NCBI RefSeq assembly: GCF_001571145.1
Contig: NZ_BCTF01000013.1
Coordinates: forward strand, 90,174 to 154,173
From: Hydrogenophaga flava NBRC 102514
GTDB taxonomy: Bacteria > Pseudomonadota > Gammaproteobacteria > Burkholderiales > Burkholderiaceae_C
Reading direction: 5' to 3'
Length of the DNA stretch: 64,000 bases
Made by a program: the position numbers and the translations under genes
Notes under the pieces: model-generated
Database searches by the model: none
Seen by the model: only the letters and a program-made list of their open reading frames with translations
What the model was told of the DNA's origin: nothing
Shown here: one piece after another, positions 39,803 to 50,144 of the stretch
Layout of the letters: each line of letters begins with the position of its first letter
How positions within the stretch are numbered: the first letter of the stretch is position 1

Positions 39803-41344
39803 ATGAGCAACCAGAACCTGTTCGTCGCGCTGCGCGACGCCTTCCCCGCCGACCTCGACCGCACCGCGGTGGAGACCGACAACGGCCTGTCCTATTCCTG
39901 GCGCGACCTGGACCGCGCCACCGCCATGGTGGCCAACCTGCTGGACTCGCTGGACCTGCCACCGGCCTCGCGCATCGCAGTGCAGGTGGAAAAGTCGGTC
40001 GAGGCCATGGTGCTGTACCTGGCCACGCTCAGGGCCGGTCATGTGTTCCTGCCGCTGAACACGGCCTACCAGAGCGGCGAGATCGAGTACTTCATCGGCA
40101 ACGCCGAGCCTGCGGTGGTGGTCTGCAGCCCGAAGAACCATGGCTGGGTCAGCAAGATCGCGTTCACCGCGGGCACGCAATACGTCTTCACGCTGGGCGA
40201 CGACCGCACGGGCAGCCTGCTGGAGCGCGCGGCTCACCACAGCGACCGCCACACGCCAGCAGTGCGCAAGGACGACGACCTGGCCGCCATCCTCTACACC
40301 AGCGGCACCACCGGCCGCAGCAAGGGCGCCATGCTCACGCACGGCAACATGCGCAGCAATGCGCTGATGCTGCGCGACTACTGGCAGTGGCAGAAGGACG
40401 ACGTGCTGATCCACGCGCTGCCCATCTTCCACGTGCACGGCCTGTTCGTGGCCATCCACGGCGCGCTCATCAATGGCAGCAAGATGATCTGGCTGAGCAA
40501 GTTCGATCCGAAGCTGGCCATCAGCAAGTTCCCCGAAGCCACGGTCTTCATGGGCGTGCCCACGCTGTACGTGCGAATGCTGGCAGAACCGTCGCTGACG
40601 AAGGCGCAGGCCGCGCACATGCGCCTGTTCATCTCGGGCTCCGCGCCACTGCTGATCGAGACTTTCACCGAATGGCAGCAGCGCACCGGTCACACCATCC
40701 TGGAACGCTATGGCATGAGCGAGACGGTGATGCTGACCTCCAACCCCTGTGGTGAAGACCCGCGTTACCCGGGACAAACCGAGCGCCGCGGCGGCACGGT
40801 GGGCTTTCCGCTGCCGGGCGTCACCCTGCGCGTGATGGAGGACGACGGCAAGGCGGTGGCGCCAGGCGAGATCGGTGGCATCCAGGTCAAGGGACCCAAC
40901 GTGTTCAAGGGCTACTGGCGCATGCCCGAAAAGACGGCCGAGGAGTTCACCGCCGACGGTTTCTTCAGGACCGGTGATGTGGGCAAGGTGGACGATCGCG
41001 GCTACGTCACCATTGTCGGGCGCAGTAAGGATCTGATCATCTCCGGTGGCTACAACGTCTACCCGGCCGAGATCGAGGGCTACATCAACGACATGCCTGG
41101 GGTGGCCGAGAGCGCGGTGATCGGCGTGCCGCACCCGGACTTCGGCGAAGTGGGCGTGGCGGTAATCATCACCAAGCCCGGCGTCACGGTGGACCCGGAC
41201 CAAGTGATCGCCGAACTCAAGGCGAAACTTGCCAACTTCAAGATTCCCAAGCGCTGCGTGGTGGTGGCCGAGCTGCCGCGCAACACCATGGGCAAGGTTC
41301 AGAAGAACCTGCTGCGCGAGCAGTACAAAGGCTCGTTCGCCTGA
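39803..41344 (+). CDS. matB: Malonyl-CoA synthetase
   Basis: 513 aa AMP-forming ligase. The A3 loop is LYTSGTTGRSKGAML, the A5 motif is LERYGMSETVMLTSNP, and the C-terminal GRSKDLIISGGYNVYP and PRNTMGKVQKN carry the hinge and catalytic Lys. The A5 region and the presence of malonyl-CoA decarboxylase in the same operon favour MatB, which makes malonyl-CoA from malonate. A short- or medium-chain acyl-CoA ligase is the alternative on sequence alone. A perfect hairpin terminator follows. Confidence 0.9.
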   Translation: MSNQNLFVALRDAFPADLDRTAVETDNGLSYSWRDLDRATAMVANLLDSLDLPPASRIAVQVEKSVEAMVLYLATLRAGHVFLPLNTAYQSGEIEYFIGNAEPAVVVCSPKNHGWVSKIAFTAGTQYVFTLGDDRTGSLLERAAHHSDRHTPAVRKDDDLAAILYTSGTTGRSKGAMLTHGNMRSNALMLRDYWQWQKDDVLIHALPIFHVHGLFVAIHGALINGSKMIWLSKFDPKLAISKFPEATVFMGVPTLYVRMLAEPSLTKAQAAHMRLFISGSAPLLIETFTEWQQRTGHTILERYGMSETVMLTSNPCGEDPRYPGQTERRGGTVGFPLPGVTLRVMEDDGKAVAPGEIGGIQVKGPNVFKGYWRMPEKTAEEFTADGFFRTGDVGKVDDRGYVTIVGRSKDLIISGGYNVYPAEIEGYINDMPGVAESAVIGVPHPDFGEVGVAVIITKPGVTVDPDQVIAELKAKLANFKIPKRCVVVAELPRNTMGKVQKNLLREQYKGSFA

Positions 41345-41358
41345 ATCTGCGGGTACAA

Positions 41359-41390
41359 AGCAAAAGGCCCGCGGTCGCGGGCCTTTTGCT
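41359..41390. terminator. Bidirectional terminator between matB and uspA
   Basis: Perfect 14-bp stem AGCAAAAGGCCCGC / GCGGGCCTTTTGCT with loop GGTC, between two converging genes. Confidence 0.9.
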
Positions 41391-41402
41391 TGAGGTGCTC
41401 GC

Positions 41403-41846
41403 TCAGCGCAGGACGAGCACAGGGATGTGCGAGTGCGTCAGCACCTGCTGCGTCTCGCTGCCCAGCAGCAGGCGCTTGATCCCCTTGCGGCCGTGCGAGG
41501 CCATCACGATCAGGTCCACCTTGTTGCGTTTGGCCGCAGCGATGATGGCTTCGGCGACCAGGTCGGACTTGACGGTGATCGGCTTGACCTTGACCTCCCG
41601 CTTCTGGCCAGCGGCCTTGACCGCGTTGACCGCCTCCATGGCTTCATCGTTCCACTGCTTCTCGATGCGGGCCACCTCTGCCGCCGCCAGTGCCACGCCG
41701 CCTTCGAAATAGGTCTGCGGGTAGCGCGGCACCACCTTCAGGGCCACGACCTCGGCACCGGTGATGTCGGCCAGGCCAATGGCGTGTTCCACGGCCATGT
41801 TGGACAGTTTGGAGCCATCGGTGGCCACGAGGATGCGCTTGTACAT
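41403..41846 (-). CDS. Universal stress protein, UspA family
   Basis: 147 aa single Usp domain. It starts MYKRILVATDGS and ends with the ATP-binding pattern MASHGRKGIKRLLLGSETQQVL (G-x2-G-x9-G(S/T) style), so it is likely the ATP-binding subtype. ATG 41846 has GGAGATC upstream. A TTGAC-N4-ATCAA box lies about 72 bp upstream of the ATG at a distance from a possible -10 (around 41879-41889) that suits activation by FNR, as with anaerobically induced Usp proteins in other bacteria. Confidence 0.93.
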   Translation of the reverse strand: MYKRILVATDGSKLSNMAVEHAIGLADITGAEVVALKVVPRYPQTYFEGGVALAAAEVARIEKQWNDEAMEAVNAVKAAGQKREVKVKPITVKSDLVAEAIIAAAKRNKVDLIVMASHGRKGIKRLLLGSETQQVLTHSHIPVLVLR

Positions 41847-41911
41847 GCTGATCTCCGGTGTGTAGTGGTTGAAAAGACAATATAGGCTACGCATTGACCG
41901 CCGGGTAGCGG

Positions 41912-41925
41912 TTGACTTAAATCAA
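41912..41925. promoter_or_regulatory. FNR box between uspA and ccoI
   Basis: TTGACTTAAATCAA fits TTGAT-N4-ATCAA with one change. It is centred near -41 to -46 of a possible uspA promoter, and lies only a few bases before the most upstream ATG of ccoI. It may serve both genes. Confidence 0.75.
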
Positions 41926-41929
41926 CCGC

Positions 41930-44326
41930 ATGAAAAGCGACCTGAATTACCCTCGCGGCATGAACGAGGCCGCCACCGCGCCCCCCGCGGGGCTTTTGCT
42001 GGGCAACGAACCGTCTGCCCTGTCGCAGCGCGGGGAAGACCCGTTCGGACCCCATCGCGGACCGCTGACCGTCACCGATGACTTTTCGGTGCTCGATGAC
42101 CCGGTAGAGCTGAACGACTTCACCGAATTCAAGGAAATCGACGGCCAAACGGTGGCCGAATCGGTGCTCATGGTGCAGGGCATGTACTGCGCTGCCTGCG
42201 CTGACACGGTGGAGTGCGCCCTGCAGGACCTGCCCGGCGTGCGCAGCGCGCGGGTGCATGCCGCGACCCGCCGCCTGATGCTGCAGTGGGAACCTGGTGC
42301 TACCCGCATGTCGTCGCTGGCCGAAGCTGTGGGGCAGACCGGGTACCGTCTGCTGCCTCTGCAGCAGGCGCTGTCGATTTCCGAACGACTGAAGGAAACC
42401 CGGCTCGCGCTCTGGCGCCTGTTCGTGGCCGGCTTCTGTGCCATGCAGGTGATGATGTACGCATGGCCGGCCTACGTGGCCGTGCCCGGCGAGATGCCGG
42501 CCGACATCGACCAGCTGCTGAGATGGGCCAGCTGGGTGCTCAGCGTGCCCGTGGTCACCTTTGCCAGCGGGCCATTTTTCAGAGGCGCGTGGCGCGACCT
42601 CAAGCTCGGTCGTGTCGGCATGGACACGCCGGTGTCCATCGGCATCCTCGTGGCCTTCCTGGCCAGCTCGGCAGCGACCTTCGATCCGACAGGCCCTTGG
42701 GGCCACGAGGTCTGGTTCGACTCGTTGACCATGTTCGTGTTCTTCCTGTTGGGGGGGCGCTACCTCGAACTCAAGGCGCGGGACCGCACCGCCGGTGCGC
42801 TGGACGCGCTGATGAACCGCCTGCCGGAAGTGTGCGAGCGGCAGGCCGCCGGCGGGCGTTTCGAATCCCTGTCGGTGCGGCGTCTGTCGGTGGGCGACGT
42901 GGTGCGGGTGCAGGCGGGCCAGGCCTTCCCGGGTGACGGACGACTGCTCAGCGACACCGCGACCGTGGACGAAGCGCTGCTCACCGGCGAGTCCGATCCC
43001 GTGACCCGCCGACAGGGTGACGGGGTGGTGGCGGGCAGCTACAACCTGGCAGGGCCTGTGCTGGTCGAGGTGCAGCGCCTCGGGCGTGACACCCGGTTTG
43101 CACAGATCGTGGCGCTGATGGAAAAGGCCTCCACCGAGAAGCCCCGGCTCGCGGTGCTGGCCGACCGTATCGCGGCGCCATTCCTCGTGCTCGTGCTGGC
43201 GGCCGCCGCGCTCGCGTTTGCATACTGGTGGCAGATCGACCACTCGAAGGCGCTGGCCGTTGCCGTGGCTGTGCTCATCGTGACCTGTCCCTGTGCCCTG
43301 TCGCTGGCCACGCCAGCGGCCATGCTGAGTTCCGCTGGGACGTTGGCCCGGCGCGGCATTCTGGTACGGCGCCTGCAGGCGTTCGAGACGCTGGCAGAGG
43401 TGGGGGCGGTGGTGTTCGACAAGACCGGAACGCTCACCCATGACCGCCTGGCGGTGACGGACCAGCGGGTTCGTGAGGGGGCGGACCCCGGGCAGGTGCT
43501 GGCGCTGGCCGCCGCACTGGCCGAGGGCTCGCTGCACCCGGTGTCCCGCGCCATCTTCGCATCTGTGCGAGATGCAGGCGTTTGCACCGAGCAGATCGAT
43601 TTGAACGAGGTGACCGAGGTGGCAGGGCAGGGGCTGTCTGCCCGGAATGCACGCGGCGACCTGCTCCGCATGGGATCGGCGGCCTTCTGCGGCCTGGCCG
43701 GCGATGGCATGGAAGCGCCCGCAGGCCGTGTGCACCTGTCGGATGCACAGGGATGGCTGGCCAGCTTTGACCTGAGCGAAGGGGTGCGCGAGGACGCTGC
43801 CCCGGCCGTGGCGTCCCTGCACCAGTCCGGGTTGCGCACCTGGCTCCTGTCGGGTGACCGGGAGGCTGCCGCCCAGGCGGTGGGCGAGATCGTGGGCGTG
43901 CAGAACGTGGTGGCAGGTGCCTCGCCCGAACAGAAGCTGGCGCAGATCGAGTCCATGCAGGCGCAGGGACTGCGGGTGGCGATGGTGGGCGATGGCCTCA
44001 ACGATGGTCCGGTGCTCGCCAGGGCCGACACCTCGTTTGCGCTGGGTCACGCGGCGCCGCTGGCGCAGGCGCAATCCGATTTCATCCTTCAAGGCGGCAA
44101 GGTGCAGGACGTGGTGTTGACCTTGCTGCAAGCCCGGTTCACGATGCGCATCGTCCGTCAGAACCTCGTATGGGCCGCGCTGTACAACTTGGTGTGCGTC
44201 CCTCTGGCCCTGGTCGGCTGGATGCCGCCGTGGCTGGCCGGTCTGGGCATGGCAGGCAGTTCGCTGCTGGTGATCCTCAACGCGCTGCGACTGGCCGCAC
44301 CGCCGCGTGAACAGACCGGTGCCTGA
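41930..44326 (+). CDS. ccoI: CcoI/FixI copper-translocating P-type ATPase
   Basis: 798 aa P1B-type ATPase needed to supply copper for cbb3 oxidase assembly. After about 75 unusual residues there is a heavy-metal-associated domain (VQGMYCAACADTVECAL), then eight predicted helices with the ion-site motif TCPCALSLATPA, TGES (LLTGESDPV), the phosphorylation site VFDKTGTLTHD and VGDGLNDGPVLA. Position beside ccoSNOQP supports CcoI rather than a general CopA. The start is uncertain: ATG 41930 is almost inside the FNR box, and ATG 41960 lies where an FNR-driven transcript would begin. Confidence 0.92.
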   Translation: MKSDLNYPRGMNEAATAPPAGLLLGNEPSALSQRGEDPFGPHRGPLTVTDDFSVLDDPVELNDFTEFKEIDGQTVAESVLMVQGMYCAACADTVECALQDLPGVRSARVHAATRRLMLQWEPGATRMSSLAEAVGQTGYRLLPLQQALSISERLKETRLALWRLFVAGFCAMQVMMYAWPAYVAVPGEMPADIDQLLRWASWVLSVPVVTFASGPFFRGAWRDLKLGRVGMDTPVSIGILVAFLASSAATFDPTGPWGHEVWFDSLTMFVFFLLGGRYLELKARDRTAGALDALMNRLPEVCERQAAGGRFESLSVRRLSVGDVVRVQAGQAFPGDGRLLSDTATVDEALLTGESDPVTRRQGDGVVAGSYNLAGPVLVEVQRLGRDTRFAQIVALMEKASTEKPRLAVLADRIAAPFLVLVLAAAALAFAYWWQIDHSKALAVAVAVLIVTCPCALSLATPAAMLSSAGTLARRGILVRRLQAFETLAEVGAVVFDKTGTLTHDRLAVTDQRVREGADPGQVLALAAALAEGSLHPVSRAIFASVRDAGVCTEQIDLNEVTEVAGQGLSARNARGDLLRMGSAAFCGLAGDGMEAPAGRVHLSDAQGWLASFDLSEGVREDAAPAVASLHQSGLRTWLLSGDREAAAQAVGEIVGVQNVVAGASPEQKLAQIESMQAQGLRVAMVGDGLNDGPVLARADTSFALGHAAPLAQAQSDFILQGGKVQDVVLTLLQARFTMRIVRQNLVWAALYNLVCVPLALVGWMPPWLAGLGMAGSSLLVILNALRLAAPPREQTGA

Positions 44327-44372
44327 ACCGGCCCTCTGGCGTTTCAGTTTGAGATTTTTTCAAGGAGCCGAC

Positions 44373-44510
44373 ATGGACATCCTGTATCTGTTGATACCCG
44401 TCTCTATCGTGCTGGTCTTCGCCATCATCGGCGTGTTCTGGTGGGCCCTGCACGCCGGTCAGTTCGACAACGTCGAGCGCGAGGGCGAGCGCATTCTTAG
44501 AGGCGATTGA
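44373..44510 (+). CDS. ccoS: CcoS, cbb3 oxidase maturation protein
   Basis: 45 aa, one N-terminal membrane helix (residues 3-26) followed by the family tail [20 protein letters not shown]. It is required for cofactor insertion into cbb3 oxidase in species where it was tested. ATG 44373 follows CAAGGAGCCGAC. Its stop lies inside the FNR box of the ccoN promoter. Confidence 0.93.
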   Translation: MDILYLLIPVSIVLVFAIIGVFWWALHAGQFDNVEREGERILRGD

Positions 44511-44520
44511 CGTAAGTCAA
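44507..44520 (+). promoter_or_regulatory. FNR box of the ccoNOQP operon
   Basis: TTGACGTAAGTCAA, a perfect palindrome fitting the FNR pattern TTGAN6TCAA. The centre lies 64 bp before the ccoN ATG, so a start point at +41.5 would give a leader of about 23 nt with TGAGGAG before ATG. Confidence 0.82.
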
Positions 44521-44577
44521 GGCGTCCACGGGGTTACATGTGGACACTTCGCCGGTGGCATTAATGAGGAGTTCTGT

Positions 44578-46023
<1,446 letters not shown>

Positions 46024-46036
46024 GGAGAAGAACAAC

Positions 46037-46792
46037 ATGGCCAGCAATGAACAACTGAGCGGACACGCCCGGATCGAGACCAGCAACTTCCTGATGATCG
46101 TCCTGATCACCCTTGTGGTGGCAGTCGGCGGTCTGGTGGAAATCGTTCCCCTGTTCTTCCAGAAGTCCACCACCCAGCCGATCGAAGGGCTCAAGCCTTA
46201 CACCGCTCTGCAGGTGGCCGGTCGCGACATCTACGTCAAGGAAGGCTGCTACAACTGCCACTCGCAGATGATCCGGCCCTTCCAGGCCGAGACGCTGCGC
46301 TACGGTCCTTACTCGGTGGCCGGCGAATACGTGTACGACCACCCCTTCCAGTGGGGTTCGAAGCGCACCGGTCCGGACCTGCACCGCGTCGGTGGCCGCT
46401 ACAGCGATGAGTGGCACCGTGCCCACCTGAACAATCCGCGTGATGTGGTGCCCGAGTCCAACATGCCTGCCTACCCCTGGCTGGCCGAAAAGACCGTCGA
46501 CGCCGATGGCATCCCTGCACGCATGAAGGCCCTGCGCACCCTGGGCGCGCCGTACAGCGATGAAGAAATCGCCAAATCGGTGGACGATGTCAAAGGCAAG
46601 ACCGAGCTGGATGCCGTGATCGCCTACCTGCAGGTGCTGGGCACCGCGCGCAGCGCCGCCAAGCTCGCGCCTGCGGCCGCAGCTCCTGCTGCAGAGGCTG
46701 CTCCCGCCCCCGCAGCTGAAGCTGCGGCACCCGCCGCTCCCGCTGCAGAGGCACAACCCGCGGCACCGGCGGCCGACGGCAAGACCCAATAA
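46037..46792 (+). CDS. ccoO: cbb3 oxidase monohaem cytochrome c subunit, with Ala/Pro-rich tail
   Basis: 251 aa. An N-terminal membrane anchor (about residues 18-40) is followed by a periplasmic cytochrome domain with haem site CYNCH and an axial Met region [10 protein letters not shown]. Known CcoO proteins of this group end soon after [11 protein letters not shown]. Here about 40 further residues follow, almost only Ala, Pro and Glu (from 46660 to 46790), probably flexible and periplasmic. It passes electrons from CcoP to CcoN. Confidence 0.96.
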   Translation: MASNEQLSGHARIETSNFLMIVLITLVVAVGGLVEIVPLFFQKSTTQPIEGLKPYTALQVAGRDIYVKEGCYNCHSQMIRPFQAETLRYGPYSVAGEYVYDHPFQWGSKRTGPDLHRVGGRYSDEWHRAHLNNPRDVVPESNMPAYPWLAEKTVDADGIPARMKALRTLGAPYSDEEIAKSVDDVKGKTELDAVIAYLQVLGTARSAAKLAPAAAAPAAEAAPAPAAEAAAPAAPAAEAQPAAPAADGKTQ

Positions 46793-46803
46793 GGGGCGAG
46801 ACC

Positions 46804-46941
46804 ATGGACATCAACGATCTTCGCAGCATCGTCACGACGATCAGCCTGCTGACCTTTGTCGGCATCCTGGTCTGGGCCTGGTCCAAACGCAATCAGCGCG
46901 ACTTCGAAGAGGCGGCCCAGCTGCCCTTCCAGGACGACTGA
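46804..46941 (+). CDS. ccoQ: CcoQ, small cbb3 oxidase subunit
   Basis: 45 aa, too short for usual cut-offs but in the invariant place between ccoO and ccoP. One membrane helix (about residues 10-27, TTISLLTFVGILVWAWSK) is followed by an acidic tail ending AQLPFQDD. It stabilises the complex. ATG 46804 is preceded by GGGGCGAGACC. Confidence 0.92.
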   Translation: MDINDLRSIVTTISLLTFVGILVWAWSKRNQRDFEEAAQLPFQDD

Positions 46942-46971
46942 ACGATTGCGGAACGAACACGAGAAAACATC

Positions 46972-47886
46972 ATGAGCGACTTCATCAGCGACTTCTGGCA
47001 CCTCTACGTGGCCGGCATCACGCTCGTCAGCATCATCGCCTGTGCGGTGCTGCTGTACATCAGCGGCACGACCAAGGCCGCCACCCACGCCGACAACACC
47101 ACAGGCCACGTGTGGGACGGCGACCTGCGTGAGATGAACAACCCCCTCCCCAAGTGGTGGGTGTACCTGTTCATCATCACCGTGGTCTTTGCCCTCGTCT
47201 ACGGCGCCCTCTATCCGATGTTCGGCAAGTTCCAGGGTGCCCTGGGCTGGTCGTCCCAGGGGCAGCACGCGGCCGAGGTGAAAAAGGTCGAGGACGCCAT
47301 TGCCCCGATCTACGCGAAGTACAACGGCATGAAGCCTGAAGACATCGCGGCCGACGCCCAGGCCATGGCCATCGGCGAGCGCCTGTTCATGAACTACTGC
47401 GCCCAGTGCCATGGTTCCGACGCCCGCGGCGCCAAGTCCTTCCCCAACCTCGCCGATGGCGACTGGCTGGGTGGTTCCGACCATGCCTACATCAAGACCA
47501 CGATTGCACAGGGTCGTACCGGCGTGATGCCCCCGATGGCTGCGGCTGTGGGTGGTCCAGAAGACGTCAAGGACGTGGCCCACTACGTGCTCAGCCTCTC
47601 TGGCAGCCCGAACGATTCGGTTCGTGCTTCGCAGGGCAAGGCCAAGTTCGCAGCCTGCGCGGCATGCCACGGGCCCGAGGGCAAAGGCATGACAGCGGTG
47701 GGGGCGCCCAACCTGACCGACGGCGTCTGGCTGCATGGCTGGGGCGAAGAGGCGATCATTCGCGCCGTCAACAACGGCTTCAACAACCGCATGCCGCCGC
47801 AGGCAGCGCTGCTGAACGAAGCCCAGATCAATGTGCTGGCTTCCTATGTCTGGGGCTTGTCCAACAAGCCCGCCACCAAGCAGTGA
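46972..47886 (+). CDS. ccoP: cbb3 oxidase dihaem cytochrome c subunit
   Basis: 304 aa. It has two N-terminal membrane segments (about residues 10-30 and 60-80), the second within the family motif NNPLPKWWVYLF, and two cytochrome c domains with haem sites CAQCH and CAACH. It accepts electrons from periplasmic cytochromes or bc1. Length is standard for the two-helix type. Confidence 0.97.
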   Translation: MSDFISDFWHLYVAGITLVSIIACAVLLYISGTTKAATHADNTTGHVWDGDLREMNNPLPKWWVYLFIITVVFALVYGALYPMFGKFQGALGWSSQGQHAAEVKKVEDAIAPIYAKYNGMKPEDIAADAQAMAIGERLFMNYCAQCHGSDARGAKSFPNLADGDWLGGSDHAYIKTTIAQGRTGVMPPMAAAVGGPEDVKDVAHYVLSLSGSPNDSVRASQGKAKFAACAACHGPEGKGMTAVGAPNLTDGVWLHGWGEEAIIRAVNNGFNNRMPPQAALLNEAQINVLASYVWGLSNKPATKQ

Positions 47887-47925
47887 TGGTCTGAAGCCAG
47901 CTACTTCTCTCCCGCCAGGTCATCC

Positions 47926-49398
47926 GTGAGTTCTCCAGCGCCAGACGCCACAAGCACCGTCAAGCCTCCCGTGATTCCCATCGTTCCCGAGACGCCAAAA
48001 GGTGTCCCGGAGGACGATGAGGTGATGGTTTCCCTCTACGCCTCGCGAAAGAAGATCCATCCCCGCTCGGTGTCCGGGTTGTTCTCCAGATGGCGCTGGG
48101 CGCTGGTCTGGTTCACCCAGATCATCTTCTACGGGTTGCCCTGGCTGGAGTGGAATGCCCGCCAAGCGGTGCTCTTCGATCTCGAAGCGCGCCGCTTCTA
48201 CATTTTTGGGCTGGTCCTCTACCCGCAGGATTTCATCTACCTGACCGGGCTGCTGGTCATCTCCGCGCTGGCCCTGTTCCTGTTCACGGCGGTCGCAGGT
48301 CGCCTCTGGTGCGGGTATGCCTGTCCCCAGACCGTCTACACCGAGATCTTTCTGTGGATCGAGAAGAAGGTGGAAGGCGACCGGTCGGCGCGGATCCGGC
48401 TGGACGAATCGAGCCTGGACGCCCGCAAGTTCGGCAAGCGTTCGCTTAAGCACGCCCTGTGGGTCCTGTTCGCGCTCTGGACCGGCTTCACGTTCGTTGG
48501 CTACTTCACACCCATCCGGGAGCTGGCGAGTCTGAGCCTGGCCGCCTCCCTGGGGCCCTGGCAGACCTTCTGGATCTTCTTCTACGGCTTCGCGACCTAC
48601 GGCAATGCGGGCTTCATGCGCGAGCAGGTATGCAAGTACATGTGCCCCTACGCCCGCTTTCAGAGCGCCATGTTCGACAAGGACACGATGATCGTGACCT
48701 ACGACAAGGCGCATGGAGAGCCGCGCGGAGCGCGTTCGAAGAAAGCAGACCCCAAAGCCCTGGGCCTGGGGGCCTGCGTCGATTGCACGCTCTGCGTGCA
48801 GGTCTGTCCGACGGGCATCGATATCCGCAACGGCCTGCAGTACGAGTGCATTGGTTGTGGTGCTTGTATTGATGTCTGTGATGAGGTGATGGACAAGGTG
48901 GGCTATCCAAGGGGACTGGTCAAGTACTCGACGCAGAACGGCATGGCCAAGGGCTGGACCCGTGAGCAGATGGTTCGCCACGCCTTCCGTCCCAGGGTGC
49001 TCGTCTACACCAGCATTCTGGCGGTCATCACCCTGGCGGTTTTTGTCAGCCTTTTCCTGCGCACGCCGCTGAAGGTCGACGTGATTCGCGACCGTGGTGC
49101 GCTGGCGCGCATGGTGGAGCAGGGACGCATCGAAAACGTGTTCCGCTTGCAGATCATGAACGCCACCGAGTCGCCGCAGCGCTACCAGATCAGCGTCGAG
49201 GGGCTGGAGGGCGTGATGATCGCGTCCGAAACCGAGGTGGACGTGCTCTCCACGGAAGTGCGTGCCGCCGCCGTGCGGGTCCAGATTCCGCCCAACGCCG
49301 CAACCGCCGGATCGCATCCGATCCGCTTCACCATCCGGTCCACCGGCAGCGATGCGTCCGAGGTGGTGGAGAAAGCGGTCTTCATCGTTCCACGCTAA
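47926..49398 (+). CDS. ccoG: CcoG/RdxA iron-sulfur protein for cbb3 copper handling
   Basis: 490 aa polyferredoxin-like membrane protein. Four or five helices, a CGYACPQTVYTEIF and CKYMCPYARFQS motif pair, and two ferredoxin-type clusters (CVDCTLCVQVCPTG; CIGCGACIDVCDEVM). A C-terminal Ig-like periplasmic domain follows a last helix near residue 360. CcoG is reported to reduce Cu(II) for oxidase assembly. It starts with GTG at 47926; no ATG fits the N-terminus. Confidence 0.95.
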   Translation: MSSPAPDATSTVKPPVIPIVPETPKGVPEDDEVMVSLYASRKKIHPRSVSGLFSRWRWALVWFTQIIFYGLPWLEWNARQAVLFDLEARRFYIFGLVLYPQDFIYLTGLLVISALALFLFTAVAGRLWCGYACPQTVYTEIFLWIEKKVEGDRSARIRLDESSLDARKFGKRSLKHALWVLFALWTGFTFVGYFTPIRELASLSLAASLGPWQTFWIFFYGFATYGNAGFMREQVCKYMCPYARFQSAMFDKDTMIVTYDKAHGEPRGARSKKADPKALGLGACVDCTLCVQVCPTGIDIRNGLQYECIGCGACIDVCDEVMDKVGYPRGLVKYSTQNGMAKGWTREQMVRHAFRPRVLVYTSILAVITLAVFVSLFLRTPLKVDVIRDRGALARMVEQGRIENVFRLQIMNATESPQRYQISVEGLEGVMIASETEVDVLSTEVRAAAVRVQIPPNAATAGSHPIRFTIRSTGSDASEVVEKAVFIVPR

Positions 49399-49416
49399 AC
49401 TGAATTCAAACGCCCT

Positions 49417-49728
49417 ATGGACCAAGTCATGTCAGCAATTCCTCGTCCAGTCGACCGCGCGCCCAGCACGCCTTGGTGGAAAGTTCCGCACATGTGGATG
49501 GTGGTGGGAGGGCCTCTGCTGGTGATCATTGCCGGCCTGGTCACCGTGGTCATCGCTGTGAAGAATCCGGACCCCGTGCTCAACAAGTCCGACTACGAGC
49601 GGGATCTTGCGGCAGCCCAGCGGCTGGAAGGGCAGGCCAAGGCCGATGCGATGGCCAAGATGCAGCCGGCCAATCAGGCACGCAATCACGCCGCCTCCCC
49701 GATCGTTCCGGCGGTGCCGTCCAAATAG
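49417..49728 (+). CDS. FixH/CcoH-like small membrane protein
   Basis: 103 aa with one N-terminal membrane helix (about residues 27-49) preceded by TPWWKVPHMWMVVGGP, then NPDPVLNKSDYERD and a periplasmic Ala/Gln-rich tail. The motif and position after ccoG match the reduced FixH-like proteins of Comamonadaceae. Full FixH is longer, so a shortened form is likely. ATG 49429 is an alternative start. It would help cbb3 assembly. Confidence 0.8.
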   Translation: MDQVMSAIPRPVDRAPSTPWWKVPHMWMVVGGPLLVIIAGLVTVVIAVKNPDPVLNKSDYERDLAAAQRLEGQAKADAMAKMQPANQARNHAASPIVPAVPSK

Positions 49729-49770
49729 GACGCACACCATGTGACAACACAGGGGTGAAGGAGACGCATC

Positions 49771-50064
49771 ATGAATGCACAGCGGTGGATGTGGATAGCC
49801 TGGCCCGCCTTTCTGGTGGCTGCGGTGCTAGAGATGGTCGTTTTCGCCATGGTCGACCCAGGTGATCTCCATTGGTTCGGCAGCCCCCTGGAGTTGTCTC
49901 GCCAAGCCATCTACACCTTGGCGTTCTTTGTGTTCTGGGGTGTCACCATGACATCGAGCGCGCTGACCACCCTGCTTTCCATGTCTCCATTCGAAGTCAA
50001 CCGCTGCCCGGTTCCCGAGGCGGAGCGCCCCCAGGATTGCGCCCGCAACGGCGGGTGTGGCTGA
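49771..50064 (+). CDS. Small two-helix membrane protein of unknown function in the cbb3 locus
   Basis: 97 aa. Two clear membrane helices (about residues 9-28 and 46-67) are joined by PGDLHWFGSPLELSRQAIYT, and the tail NRCPVPEAERPQDCARNGGCG has three cysteines that might bind metal or form a disulfide. ATG 49771 follows GAAGGAGACGCATC. It lies at the end of the cco run, before a terminator, suggesting a role in oxidase biogenesis. I do not recognise a named family. Confidence 0.78.
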   Translation: MNAQRWMWIAWPAFLVAAVLEMVVFAMVDPGDLHWFGSPLELSRQAIYTLAFFVFWGVTMTSSALTTLLSMSPFEVNRCPVPEAERPQDCARNGGCG

Positions 50065-50081
50065 CGGTCGGTTTCCACACA

Positions 50082-50128
50082 AAAGAAAAAACCCGCTCAG
50101 GCATGTGGCCCGAGCGGGTTTTTTCTTT
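50082..50128. terminator. Bidirectional terminator between the cco run and fnr
   Basis: Perfect 17-bp stem AAAGAAAAAACCCGCTC / GAGCGGGTTTTTTCTTT with a 13-base loop, between converging genes. Confidence 0.93.
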
Positions 50129-50144
50129 GTTCAAACGCTGAGGC

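Noticed and set aside
46660..46790. Ala/Pro-rich repeat at the end of ccoO as a frameshift artefact
   Set aside because: The frame ends in a proper stop 11 nt before ccoQ, and a ribosome-binding site for ccoQ is intact; low-complexity tails occur in GC-rich genomes.
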